Shown: piece after piece, positions 35,401 through 45,216 of the stretch
How positions within the stretch are numbered: position 1 is the stretch's first letter
Layout: the number at the start of each line of letters is the position of its first letter
Origin: Lytechinus pictus
Lineage: Eukaryota; Echinodermata; Echinoidea; Temnopleuroida; Toxopneustidae
Reading direction: 5' to 3'
Assembly (NCBI RefSeq): GCF_037042905.1
Contig: NC_087257.1
Coordinates: forward strand, 26,163,501 to 26,227,500
Length of the DNA: 64,000 nt
Notes under the pieces: model-generated
Database searches by the model: none
Told to the model about the DNA's origin: nothing
The model's input: the letters and a program-made list of their open reading frames with translations, nothing else
Position numbers and translations under genes: made by a program

Positions 35401-36628
35401 ATGGAAGCCTAACAGCTGAGTCACCATTTAGTTGGATATGGTGTGGCACTACACTACATTCACCAAGATCGAATGCTCCAGCTGAGAAAACATCCTCATG
35501 TTTATGAAGGAGTTCCCGAATTTTCTCCTCCTGTTCTCTGCTCAATCCATCTAACTTTACTCCAGGGGGTAGTATTGGAATAGTTGTCTCAGAAGTTGAT
35601 CCTTCTTTCCCATCTTTCTGTACTTGACTTTTCTCAGTCACCACATCGCATACAGCTACTCTCAATTTATGATCCTGAAGATCAAGGCGGATCTCTGGCT
35701 TTCTTTCCATGATCAAAGCCTCAGCAACATGTAAATCTGGTGGTAGTTGGATCTCTTTTGCTGAATGATTCGTCATCAACAATTCTACTGTATCTCCTTT
35801 CACCTCTTGACATCCTTCTGTGGTCGCGACAGACATAGGCAGATCGACTTCTCTCACCAAGACTTCAGTACCAGGACTTAATGCTTTACTTTCTACCTGA
35901 CACACTACTCGACGAATGGTATAGGGAGGAAGAATTTCCATTTTCCCGGTCTTCACAGGATTGGAGAAGTTTCCATTCTTCCCAGAATTAATAGCATCTC
36001 TCAGTACCTGAAAGTGGAGATCTACTTCTTCTCCGAATAAAGATCTATACATCTTGTAAAGAATATTGCTTCCAACAAGTATTGGGTAATCAGACTGGGT
36101 ATCACTGCAAGCTCTATCTTCTACCACTAAGAATCCTCCTGGCCATGTTCGTCCATTTATCTGAACCGGAACTTCAATAAATCCTTCAATAGGCACTTCT
36201 ATGCCTCCAATACCAACAACATTAAGGAATACACCTGGTTCTTGCTGAAGTTGGCTCAGATTCTCTTTTAGACGTTCATGGTACACTGAAGAGGGGATAA
36301 TCGAAGACTCAGCACCAGTGTCAAATATGCATCCCACATCTACACCGGCAATGGTCACTGTACCTTTAGGACATGGAGCAACACATTTTTCAAGAAACTC
36401 TGGGGATATGTGTTGCGAGTCCATAATGCCTCTATTTGCCGCAGGGCGGGGTATAGACGAAGTAGGAGGACACGAGTTCGAGCCAGGGATTGCAGACTGC
36501 GGCGTCTCTGAGTTAGATCGTTGAGGACAATTTTTGCTGATATGTCCACGTCCTTTACAAGCAAAACAGTGTTTCTTCTTGGCACTGATTTCTCTTGTGA
36601 TCAGTTTTCCCACAGTTGAAACACCTGG
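32405..36628 (-). CDS. pol: Pol polyprotein: zinc knuckle, protease, RT, RNase H, integrase
   Basis: The frame is open from 36628; numbering below starts at the GTG of 36613 (1402 residues). Residues 16-29 form a CX2CX4HX4C zinc knuckle. The aspartic protease has DTGAESSIIP at 98-107. Reverse transcriptase spans about 400-600 with YLDD at 552-555. RNase H has D705, E750 and D776. Integrase has the HHCC zinc site (H962, H967, C997, C1000) and catalytic D1029, D1088, E1124 (35 residues between the last two). A GPY/F-like module lies around 1259-1265, and the tail has an Asp-rich stretch (1330-1348). All catalytic residues are present and no stop interrupts the frame. Pol has no start of its own that makes sense: it lies in the +1 frame relative to gag, overlapping it by 74 nt, so expression probably needs +1 frameshifting. 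It carries out reverse transcription and integration of the element. Confidence 0.95.
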   Translation of the reverse strand, partial: PGVSTVGKLITREISAKKKHCFACKGRGHISKNCPQRSNSETPQSAIPGSNSCPPTSSIPRPAANRGIMDSQHISPEFLEKCVAPCPKGTVTIAGVDVGCIFDTGAESSIIPSSVYHERLKENLSQLQQEPGVFLNVVGIGGIEVPIEGFIEVPVQINGRTWPGGFLVVEDRACSDTQSDYPILVGSNILYKMYRSLFGEEVDLHFQVLRDAINSGKNGNFSNPVKTGKMEILPPYTIRRVVCQVESKALSPGTEVLVREVDLPMSVATTEGCQEVKGDTVELLMTNHSAKEIQLPPDLHVAEALIMERKPEIRLDLQDHKLRVAVCDVVTEKSQVQKDGKEGSTSETTIPILPPGVKLDGLSREQEEKIRELLHKHEDVFSAGAFDLGECSVVPHHIQLNGDSAVRLPYRRIPPALISEVRNALQEMLERGIIRPSKSPYASPVVLVRKKDGSLRLCIDYRKVNAQTIKDSFPLPRIEEALDALRGAKYFTSMDLAHGYFQVVMDPTSIDVTAFRVPWGLYEFTRMPQGLVNSPSTFQRTMEYILGDLNLNQIILYLDDILVFSSTFEQHLERLDLVLTRLAENGLKVKGKKCHFVQQEVEYLGHVVTSEGVRVDPGKVEKIRTWPRPQNGKEVSSFLGLASYYRRFIDGFSKIAAPLHQVAEKGKGSKTKFVWNQAQEEAFEILKSQLTCTPVLAYPKFDEEFIVEIDASKRGLGACLSQKGEDGKVHPIAFASRSLRGSERNYPDFSSFKIELLALKWAVAEKFAPYLMSSHCIILTDHNPLAHLSTAKLGATESRWVAQLAPFSFEVRYRTGRSNKCADALSRRPNDMPQEEVTATINNVLDSVEIPESSNRTLPDDQKIAVRVLSDATASCTMPSYSYEELAKLQKEDEDLKEVWHCWENECQSGRENNTQSTSLQGWLREYNKFREYHGVLYREIDDPALGKIQQVLVPQVLRETMLELTHDRWGHQGIDRTLKLLRERCFWPGMTREARSYIKKCFRCITSKVPMPTIYPPQRHLLAFRPQEIIAVDFLKLDRGRGGFEDVLVITDVFSKYCQAVPCKDQSALTVAKVLRDAWFTRYGVPSRIHSDQGRSFENAIVTEMCKLYKIQKSRTTAYHPSGNGQCERFNKTLCSLLRSLDLKDRKRWPELIQHMVYVYNTTPHRITRVTPHFLMFGRRPTLPIDHLLNNLHSDWNEDYTQTQQKLVEKAYKIVCDRQRDIARKEEERQQNRVRGEIPTLDVGERVLLKREAFTGRHKLKDKFDDLPYVIIAKNKEGDLFQIRPAFGGRTQWVNRRRLIADPRSQDDGLGDVLPCIDEEGCRDNDMDAVGNPYDDDDDVDSDDDDDDGEEVGYLLSWKDLNRQQKERSDDVEQVRPLPRRSARTTKGINRNPGRRPASAVTGLPI

Positions 36629-37463
36629 TTACCTTCTGAGAAGAGGATGTAGTACCTTTCTGAGAATAGGATGTAGAACCATTTCTTCTTTCTTTCACCA
36701 GAGCTTCAACACTTCTCTGAAGTAGAGCCACATTATCTTTCAAAGACTTTATTTCTCCTTGTAAATCAACATTCACCTTCTTGGTAGTTGCAACATGGAT
36801 CTCTGTTGTATCAGTAATTGCTTCATGTACAGCAACCTTTCTTGTCTCTTGGCCACGGAAGAACTCCAAAACATCTTCCCTCATTTCTATGAAAGATTTG
36901 TTCTTTGCAGCAATTTCTATTCTCCGCAGCTCTCTCTGCATCCATACTTGATTGGTCCCGGTTACAAACCTTTCTTTAAGGGACGAGTCCCGCAACTGTT
37001 CAAGGGCTCTTCTCTCTGTTGACGTTGCAGCTTTCTCCATCTTATTATATATGCGCATTAACACCCTACTATAATCAAGTAAACTTTCAGTGCCCAACTG
37101 CTTTCTGTTGTGAAATTCTCCTGTGAGTGATTGGACAGTCTCTACTGCTCCAAACAAAGATTTCAAAATTTCAATAAGTTTATCACTATCTTCCCTTACA
37201 CTTTCATCTCTGCATAAGATTTCTTCCTTAGCGGCTCCCGCCAAATGATCAATCAGGGACTGTGCCTTTGCACTTCCTTCCAAACTGTAATGACGTGCAT
37301 AACTTTCGAAATTGTCAAGCCACTCCTGCAACGAAAGATCACCAGTGACTTGGGGAGTGCCCTTGTACTTGCTAAGTTTCACAGGTGGTGGTGCTTTCTG
37401 TATATTCAATCCTTGTAACACTGAAGTAAGTGTTTGCAACATGTCAGTCATTGGTTCTGCCAT
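36555..37463 (-). CDS. gag: Gag capsid/nucleocapsid protein
   Basis: A 302-residue protein expected to form the virus-like particle and bind the element's RNA. A helical capsid-like core covers roughly residues 30-200 (for example WLDNFESYARHY and the FHNRKQ.ESLLDYSRVLMRIY segment). A predicted coiled coil lies at about 230-260, and a single CX2CX4HX4C zinc knuckle at C281, C284, H289, C294. The ORF stops eight residues after the knuckle. The start ATG at 37463 is the first methionine after the leader. A second knuckle follows at once but in the pol frame, so Gag alone has one knuckle and Gag-Pol would have two. Length and layout are normal for Ty3/gypsy gag. Confidence 0.92.
   Translation of the reverse strand: MAEPMTDMLQTLTSVLQGLNIQKAPPPVKLSKYKGTPQVTGDLSLQEWLDNFESYARHYSLEGSAKAQSLIDHLAGAAKEEILCRDESVREDSDKLIEILKSLFGAVETVQSLTGEFHNRKQLGTESLLDYSRVLMRIYNKMEKAATSTERRALEQLRDSSLKERFVTGTNQVWMQRELRRIEIAAKNKSFIEMREDVLEFFRGQETRKVAVHEAITDTTEIHVATTKKVNVDLQGEIKSLKDNVALLQRSVEALVKERRNGSTSYSQKGTTSSSQKVTRCFNCGKTDHKRNQCQEETLFCL
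36569..36581 (-). promoter_or_regulatory. Probable +1 frameshift interval between gag and pol
   Basis: Thirteen nucleotides (CAAGAAGAAACAC on the minus strand) separate the last Cys codon of the Gag knuckle from the first Cys codon of the Pol knuckle. Thirteen is four codons plus one, so a one-nucleotide forward shift here would place two intact zinc knuckles side by side. The possible window by stop codons is 36628-36555. A single-base mutation is the alternative explanation. Confidence 0.5.
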
Positions 37464-37803
37464 CGTTACAAAGGCTGTTAAAAAAGTATCACTGGGAGGA
37501 AAAAGGTCAGTTACAACTTAGTGTATTCTACAGCAGTACAACATATGTAACAATAAACAATAAACTTTACCATGTTACCATTACCGTTACCATTACCATT
37601 ACCAAAATGGTTGGCACCATTTCAACTCAGTTCACAAAATGCTGTAGCTCCTCAAAGTCCAATCACCAAAACAGTCTATAGAGCGAATTCTCATCATGGG
37701 TGTTTTCAGTTACCAGTCCAGTCCTATCATGGTGTGGCGTCATTCACAGCACGAGGGGTTTTCGTCGTAGTCACTCTCGTCGCTGCCATCCCATCTGTCT
37801 GAC
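37464..37803 (-). other. Retrotransposon 5' leader
   Basis: A 340-bp noncoding leader between the primer-binding site and gag, with a short CATTAC/CGTTAC repeat at about 37570-37600 (plus strand). Confidence 0.7.
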
Positions 37804-37821
37804 ATCCCATCCTCGTCGCCA
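37804..37821 (-). other. Primer-binding site, tRNA-Ser(GCU) type
   Basis: On the minus strand TGGCGACGAGGATGGGAT starts two bases after the 5' LTR. It is complementary to the 3' end of metazoan tRNA-Ser(GCU), including CCA, over all 18 bases as I recall that tRNA. Confidence 0.85.
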
Positions 37822-37823
37822 TT

Positions 37824-39615
37824 TGTCGCAGTACAGGGCCAGAGTACAACAATGAAGACCAGAAATACGTGATGAGTGAAGTTCTGTTATTTATTTCATT
37901 GCCGTTAGTCTCGGCTGTAGTTGTACGTAGCTCGTAGTATATACAAAGTGACAATACAAAAAAAAACCTGAAAAATACAATCAAGAAAAAAAGGTGTCAT
38001 AAGATTTGGGCTCATAAAAATATGACAGAATTTACTTTCATAGGTCACTTGAAGGCAAATAATAACATGTAGTTACACGTTTTATAAACTCGGTAACGAT
38101 GATTACAACATGTTATATAAGTTGCATATCAAATGAAATTATCATTTCAACTGTATATCAATTTATGCTGTTCTATTGATTACTTAATAAATCTTGAGTT
38201 ACATCTCGACTTCATTTGTGTTTACACGAGAGTTTGTTTACATTTTGTCTTATTATCAAATTTATGAACATCATCTGAACTACCAAATCCATGCATGTCT
38301 AAGTCTAACATCAAGATTTCAAGATCCATTTATAATTCAATAAGAGGAAATAAATCATTGTGCTTCAAATAAAGTCAAATCACTCAAATACTCAACTGTA
38401 TAGCATAACCTAAATTAGAGCATATAACATTTCTTGTATTCCAAATGTGACAAACAGAAATAAATTCATAGATCCATTCTACTGAAACGTACCCAAGGGC
38501 TCGAAGACAACACACCCACTGAGCAACCGTCTAAGAGGTACCAATCTCACTGCAGAGCAGAGTCACTGTCCTTCAATAAAACATGTCAAAATATGCAAAT
38601 GACTACATAGGAATATGAACTCTTTCTTTCACTTAATTGACATTACATACCTACTCAAGCTTATGAACCCGAAGTATATAGTCTCCAAAAACCTTGTAAC
38701 AACTTTGCCTAAACAAGATGTATTTCTCAATAAACGTTTCCCTTCTCACCACAGCAATATCTAACTCATGGGCGCCGCCATCTTTATTCTATCGTTTACA
38801 TCTGTAGCGCCATCAACGATCATGTGCCTACGGCAAATCTCGTCGTCTGAGATTAAACCCATACCTATATTGTACTGATAAATCTCTACATTTATTCATC
38901 TTCTGTAACACAAATAAATACAACTATTTCTGTGATTCTTTCTATCATCGGTTACTCACTAAAATCTACTTAAAATCTCAAATCTCTCTTTACAAAGTAC
39001 CAAGAATATTTTCCAATAAATTGTAATAAAACCTCGTGATATCAATGGAATTTCTAACACTCAAAAGCATTTCCCAATTATTCAATGCGATACGAAGAAA
39101 TTGTACCGGTATCTACTCTATAAACAGTAAGGCATGTTATGCAACTAATCTTCCATAATTCTTTTGGATCCTTCACATTTCCAGATATTAACACCAAAAT
39201 GTTTGCATAATTTGTAGAGTAACACTATAAAATAATTTAGTTCACTTACTCACTAATACTGCTTTGAATTAAGACACTCAAACTTCGCAAGCGAGTCGCA
39301 ATCTTGGACATTGCACCGTGCTACGTCTGTTAACGACCTTGGCTCGAACTCGTGTGTCTGTGTCTACGCGCGCCCAATGCCACAGGCCACAGCACACCAC
39401 ACGCATTCCACAAGGGCAGTATCTTAATTTACATACACAACTTAATTTGCATGCGTACAAACCAAAATCTCTTTCAGACTAACTAATTTGCATGTGCGGT
39501 AACCCAAAATGTCAAAGGCGATAATTAGCATGCTCATTTAGTCAAAAAAATGCGCACTTAGCAAATACAGGTACGAACAAATTCAAAGAGCAACAAAATA
39601 GTCCATTTTCCTACA
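37824..39615 (-). repeat. 5' LTR (1792 bp)
   Basis: Same sequence as 30110-31885 plus a 6-bp GTCTAA duplication, a 6-bp CCGGTA insertion and a 4-bp GCGC expansion. The transcriptional promoter of the element should lie here; I cannot place a TATA box with confidence. Confidence 0.97.
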
Positions 39616-39666
39616 CAACAACAGTAGAACATTATGGTTATTATTACTTATATCATTATAATGATA

Positions 39667-40165
39667 TCCCAATTAATTCTCAAATGACCTCTGAAATATT
39701 ACCAACTTTGTTTGACACTCTGGTTCGACCTCATCTGGAATATGGGAACATTTTATGGCATGTGAGATTCAAAATGGATGCAGACAAAGTAGAGAAGGTG
39801 CAAAGAAGGAGAGCTATACTCACATGATTCCAGGGGAGCGTTTCATCAACATTTTTGTCCGACATGTTGTCAGATCTGACAACTTTCCTTGATTTTGATT
39901 GGCTGATAAGCAATGTTACTATGGTAACTGTCGGTTAAAATAGGACTTGTCGGATAAAACGTCTGACAAGTCCTTTCATGAAACGCTCCCCTGGTCTCCA
40001 GGGCTTACCTATGAGATACGTCTACATCTACGTACAGAGATTCAACCTTCACTCACTGTTTTATAGAAGACGAAGAGGAGATATGATTACTATTTACAAA
40101 CTGATGCTAAAAATGTCGCGTTTTGCGCTTAAAGTAATTGCTCGAAATATCTGTTCATTATAAAA
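39667..40165 (+). pseudogene. LINE ORF2 C-terminal fragment, split by a MITE
   Basis: The plus strand encodes a LINE post-polymerase segment (TLVRPHLEYGNILWH, then DKVEKVQRRRA) up to 39829. It resumes at 39995 with LQGLP... and RRRRGDMITIYKLM, the typical continuation of the same family. The break is exactly where the palindromic MITE sits. It is a dead fragment on the opposite strand to the 29190-29985 LINE piece, so it is a different copy. Confidence 0.75.
39830..39994. mobile_element. 165-bp MITE with CCAGGGGAGCGTTTCAT inverted ends
   Basis: Perfect 17-bp inverted ends (39830-39846 and 39978-39994), with further pairing inward (GACAAGTCC / GGACTTGTC near 39942-39973). It interrupts the LINE reading frame. 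The exact target duplication is ambiguous because the ends merge with target sequence. Confidence 0.8.
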
Positions 40166-41764
40166 ATGTGCCTAAACTGCGAAGCTTTTCTATTCGGAAT
40201 TTCACGTTTTCAGCTAGCGCTTCGCGCACTACATGTAATTTGATGTTCGATTAGAGACTTATGTTCATTATTACAATTAAGTTAAATGTCCAGTCATCAG
40301 GTCGAAATATGAATAAGTGGTTTCTCCTCCCCCCCCCCAAAAAAAAAAAAAAACAATCGAATAAATAAATGGGGAAAAAATGTGTTACCTTGGCACTGGC
40401 CCTCCTATTTTAAAATCCCGGTGCCCCCACCGCTCCATGGAAATCTTTCGCTGTCAAATGTGGTATATAGGCCTTTAGAAGACTGGTAGTTATTCTTTCC
40501 TATCAATTCAATTCTACAAAGAATTTGAAAAAAACCCGTAGGGACGGACGGCGCTCCAGCTAGGGAGCATTGGGCGCTAGCCCCGTACCCACAATTTGTT
40601 TAGTAGTAAAAATGATTTGAAATAAAAAAAAATGTTTGATAGATCGCCTTTATGTTGTGTTGTTCTACCCCTATACCCACTATACGCCTATATAATACTA
40701 CCCCCCCCCCACCCACTTAACATGATACCGCCCTGTTTACAAAATGCATAGTCTAAATATTCAATCTCATTATTGTATGAGACAACTAAGAAAAATGTCA
40801 TCGTGATTACTATATTCAATGGAATTTCACCATTCTGTTATGAATTCATTTTATTGCATCTATACTAATATATTTATTCAATAAATAACAATGACAGTTA
40901 CAATAATGAATAACAGTAATTGTAGAGAATATCTATATATTTTTGTTAAAGTAGTAATTCTGCCAAAGGTACCCTGAAGGCACATGGGTAAGACTAGACA
41001 CCATGAAAAGGTGTATTTCCCGCGAATTTTAGGAGGACAAAGAATGTCACAATAGCAGTTTAAGCTACTTGATTGCCCTTAAATCAATTGAATTTCCAAA
41101 GTCCAGTGGTCACGTTCAATAGGACCGGTCATGGTTTCGTGTAAATACGACCCACTTAAGAATAATCTTCACATTTATGTCAAGCTGTCGGTAAGTGGCC
41201 ACGTTTTTTATTTCGGGTTGTTAGGTAATGGGTTAATTATAGTATGACTTTTAATATTATAGGCAGGCCTATCATGTACATATACATTCCGTGATATGAT
41301 TAGACTTTTCCTATATATTCAGATGTTATTTTATCATTCCCTTTCCGGCACTCCGAACTTCGATCCTGCTTCATGGTACAACATAGTGGCCATTTTGAGC
41401 TTGTTTGGATACGTATGTATGTGTGCATGTGGGTGTGTGTGTTAATTAAGTAGTCGAATTCTTCACGCTGTATATGATAGTGTATTACTTTATAGTTGTT
41501 GTTTCATCTAAATTTCTATTTCCTGTAGTGCCCCTTATTGAATCATTAATTTCTTTTCAGTATTTTTTTTTCATCAGTGAATAGATGGACGATTTGTAGT
41601 TTATAACTATATTTTTCCGTTCTGATAACTCTATCATTTTATGTTATCATTTATGTAAAAATATATGTTTATCTGTGTTACTATATGCATTGTCTATATA
41701 TCAGAATTTGATATTACATATTTACGATGATGATTTTTGTTTTTATATTTGTATGTATGATCGG
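40166..41764. other. Intergenic; short repeat remnants and C-run
   Basis: 40138-40202 is repeated at 42710-42777 (GTGCCTAAACTGCGAAGCTTTTC). A C-run followed by an A-run lies at 40329-40353, and a C-run at 40702-40711. No gene seen. Confidence 0.4.
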
Positions 41765-42261
41765 TTTCACGCACTATTTGCGAGGTGCCGTGGGCGAGTG
41801 GTCTATAAGGCGCCCGACTACTCCTTGAAAGTTCGGGGTTCGATCCCCGGCACTGCCTTTGACCAAGGCGACCAAGGCATACACCGCTCTTTTACCTTGC
41901 ATCAAATAAATGAAAGTGCTTGATGTATTATCAATACCAGCGTGTGCACGTTTTAAAAAAATGCTATAACGGGCCTGATGAAAACAGAATCAAGATTATA
42001 ACAAAAATCATCATTTTTTTTAAATTATGATTTTTGTTGTAATCTTGATTCTGTTTTCACCAGGCCTGTTATTGCATTTTTAACACGTGCACATGTTTAT
42101 ATTGAGAATGCATCAATCACTTTCATTTATTTAATGTAAGGTAAAAGAGTGGTATATAAAAATGCCTTGGTTAAAGGCAGTGCCGGGAATCGAAGCCCGA
42201 ACTTTGATCGTGTAGTCGGGTGCCTTATAGACCCACGGCACCTCGCAAATAGTGTGTGAAA
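41765..42261. mobile_element. Foldback with tRNA-like outer ends (two inverted tRNA-SINE copies)
   Basis: The left arm begins TTTCACGCACTATTTGCGAG and the right arm is its inverted copy, pairing to a centre at about 42012-42022. The outer 75 bp of each arm resembles a tRNA of the Leu/Ser kind: an A-box-like TGGGCGAGTGG and a B-box-like GGTTCGATCCC in the left arm; the right arm is more decayed (GGCTTCGATTCCC on the minus strand). The tails face each other. It may be two SINEs inserted tail to tail or one mobile palindrome. Confidence 0.75.
41784..41858 (+). other. tRNA-derived pol III promoter-like head (left arm)
   Basis: The A box TGGGCGAGTGG and B box GGTTCGATCCC have normal spacing for a class II tRNA, and the T-arm stem CGGGG/CCCCG is intact. 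The acceptor stem does not pair properly, so it is not a functional tRNA gene. Confidence 0.6.
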
Positions 42262-42949
42262 TATAGGCGTTGCTTGATGTATATCTACATTCACATAGTA
42301 AGGCTGAGTTCATATAGGAGTATTAGCCTACTATATATCCGACATGTCCGAGAAATGATGAACGTTTTCGTGGGGCACGCGAATAGATTGAATCGAAATT
42401 AGGATTAAATACCGGTTCACATATAAGACGATAGGACTTAGGCCGACTATTCGGAAATGCCGTATAGCTGCGTATAGTATCGAATACAGTAATGGGAATC
42501 GCACTTGTTCGATTTTCGTGCAGCATAGGCCTACACTACCCAGTTTGAGTGATTTATGTGGTTTCATCATTTTTCTCTCTTTTTGACCTTCAAACTGAAG
42601 ACACAAGGTCAAAATGGCTGACCTAAACATTATCACCTCGCGCTTCGCGTTTTCATTATTTGAGTAGGATGATACCCATCATTTTTATCATGCTTTGTGC
42701 ATAAAATAATTGCTTGAATTATCTTGTTCATTATGGAAATGTGCCTAAACTGCGGAGCTTTTCTATTCGGAATTTCAAAATTTTCAAATTCAATGTACTC
42801 ACGTAGATTATCTGTAATTATCTCAGTGATCAAAAAAGTAATTGCATTAATGAAAGTATGAGAGGCTGCGTGTGACAAATCGAATTTACTTATTTTATTC
42901 GTCAGGTATAACGCAAGAAATATAAATGTGAATTAAAGTTAAGACTTAA

Positions 42950-43531
42950 AGGGATGATCCGGGCTGAAAATATTTATATCTGAATAAAAAGAGTAAATTT
43001 CACAGAGCGAAATGCTGAAAATTTCATCAAAATCGGATAACAAATAGCGAAGTTATTGAATATTTAATTTTAGCATTATTTTCTGAAAACAGTTATATGC
43101 ACATCGTCATGAATATTCATTAGCTGGGCTGATGATGTCACATCCCCACTTTCCCCTTTCTTATGTTATTACATGAAATCATAAATGTTTCATTTTTTCA
43201 TACATGTGGAAATGATGTGTCTCCATTTATATGATGAAATAAGTTGCGGCAATGAATAACTGATGCACTTAATCTGTTGTCAATCCAATTGTTTTAGTTC
43301 TTCGTAGAAATTTTTTGAATAAACCTAATTTCATATAATAAAATACAAAAGAACAAGTGGGGATAATGAATATTCATAGAGACATGCCTAGAACTGTTTC
43401 ACCGGTATAATGCAAATCTTTGAAATTCAATAACTTCGTTATTTGTTATTCTGATCAAATTTTCAGCATTTTGCTCTGTGAATTTTACTCTATTTATTCA
43501 GATATAAATATCTCCAGCCTGGACCATCCCT
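42950..43531. mobile_element. TTAA-flanked foldback MITE, 582 bp
   Basis: AGGGATGATCCGGGCTGAAA and about 110 further bases are inverted at the right end. TTAA lies on both sides (42946-42949 and 43532-43535). The inner arm contains the phrase AAAATCGGATAACAAATA, which recurs inverted. Kolobok or piggyBac families use TTAA. No ORF. Confidence 0.85.
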
Positions 43532-43535
43532 TTAA

Positions 43536-44984
43536 GAGTATAAACGTACCTATGCATATAAAAAGTAACAAAAAATATGAAACTTGCACAGATACAAACA
43601 TGCCAAGTAGGTAAAGTATCATAATGATATGTGAAATCAATACTTAGGCAGTGGCAAAAATACTATTTTTTACAAAAACAATGCTAAAAGACAATGATCA
43701 TTAACACTGGTCATAAAGTTTATAAATTTATGGAAGTTTATATAGAGCATAATCTTCAAAACATTTCCAAGTTAAAAGGAATCGAGACACCATTGAGTTG
43801 ACATATACAGTCATGTACCATATATAGGTTTTAAATGCGCCTTTTCGTATGGATTTTCCGATTTATTCCTATACAATAAACATAATATGACTTTCTTCTA
43901 TCTTCATTTGTCATATTTGTGATGGATTTAGAAGCTGTAATCTACATTTTAAATTTAATTAGTTACTCTGTAAGAGCGGGTTTTCTTTTTTTTTTCATTA
44001 ACATCAAACCAACAGTTTTCATTGATTAAATGAAATCTCACGCCAGCCCCCGATTTATATCAAACAAAACAAAAACGGGGCTTTTTATTACAAATCAACT
44101 TAAAGTGAGGGAAGAGCAAGAAGAAGCTGTGAGGCCTATCTTAATTAACTAATCGAATCGATAGTTTGACCTTGGAGTATTTTTATTGGTGTTCATAATT
44201 ATTTTAATGCCTTTTAAGTGGCAAGCCTGTACTCTATACGGCATGAGCCTGATCAAAGACAACGCTGGAAATAAGCCGCATCATAGGGGAAAAAATGAAC
44301 AGTTCAAGGTGGGGGCGAAGGGGAAGGGAATATTACAGCTAGCACACAATTTATAAGTAATGCCCTTTTGTAATAATATTTTTATTACATTTTATTTTGT
44401 AATAATATTTTCATATTTTCATTATGAAATTATTATTGTATTATTTTTATTCATCTAACTGTTTAAATGTTTAACAGTCTGGTATTTTTCCAACGTTTCC
44501 AAGAAAACAAAAAAACAAAAAATAAAATAAAATAAAAATGAATTAATGAAATAGCGTGTTTTGTAATATCTTAGTTTTTTTTATTTGCGGGGATATGGGG
44601 AAAAAATGAAGGAAACATCATTTTGAAAATAATGTTTAGGCCGAGATTACTCCGGAAAAGTGAAAATGACATTCGTTTTGGGTCGTCTTGCCGGGCATGA
44701 TGCTAGCCCCATAATTTGGCGCCAAACTGCATCAGCATGCAATCGAATGACCAAAAAAATGTAAAAGGTGACATGTCAGGGTGGCTTGCCCTAAATGCAT
44801 TTTCTTTCAATGCACATGGACGGTGTGCAAAGAAGATCATGCCTGCGTAGGATTTGGAGGTGTCTTTCCAAGGACCAATCATCCTAACCCCCTAAATTGA
44901 CTTCGTGAAACAGTTGAGCGATGTCACGTTCTTACGTAGAACGGTTCTACGAAAGACCCTTCGATGCAACCGCCCCCTGATTGA
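43536..44984. other. Intergenic, no gene seen
   Basis: AT-rich, with a short direct word repeat around 44380-44415. No conserved frame. Confidence 0.4.
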
Positions 44985-45216
44985 TATATACATGTACATA
45001 TGTTCTTTATTTGGCGTTAGCCATGTCTTGCACTCTTGTCACAACCATTCAGTATTGAATCAAACCTGAACTTAGCAAAGGCAGGATATTCAGAGATATC
45101 ATAATTTTCCACTATATTAACAGATTAATGTATAACTTTCACAGGTTTTTAATTGACCGTGCATGCATGCACTTCCAAAATGAACTTCCAATAAATAAAC
45201 ATTTCCAATCCCAGAG

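Larger units (their letters stand above)
30110..39615 (-). mobile_element. Complete Ty3/gypsy LTR retrotransposon, 9.5 kb
   Basis: It has two LTRs of 1776 and 1792 bp. By eye they differ only by three small length changes (6, 6 and 4 bp), with no substitution noticed. The LTRs begin TG and end CA. The element is flanked by CAAC at 30106-30109 and 39616-39619. Reading on the minus strand: 5' LTR, a primer-binding site that matches the 3' end of tRNA-Ser(GCU), gag, pol, polypurine tract, 3' LTR. The order protease, reverse transcriptase, RNase H, integrase defines Ty3/gypsy. No envelope gene and no chromodomain is seen. Near-identical LTRs indicate a recent insertion; it may still be active. 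Confidence 0.97.

Noticed and set aside
41784..41858. Functional tRNA gene
   Set aside because: Acceptor stem does not pair and the sequence is part of a foldback repeat.
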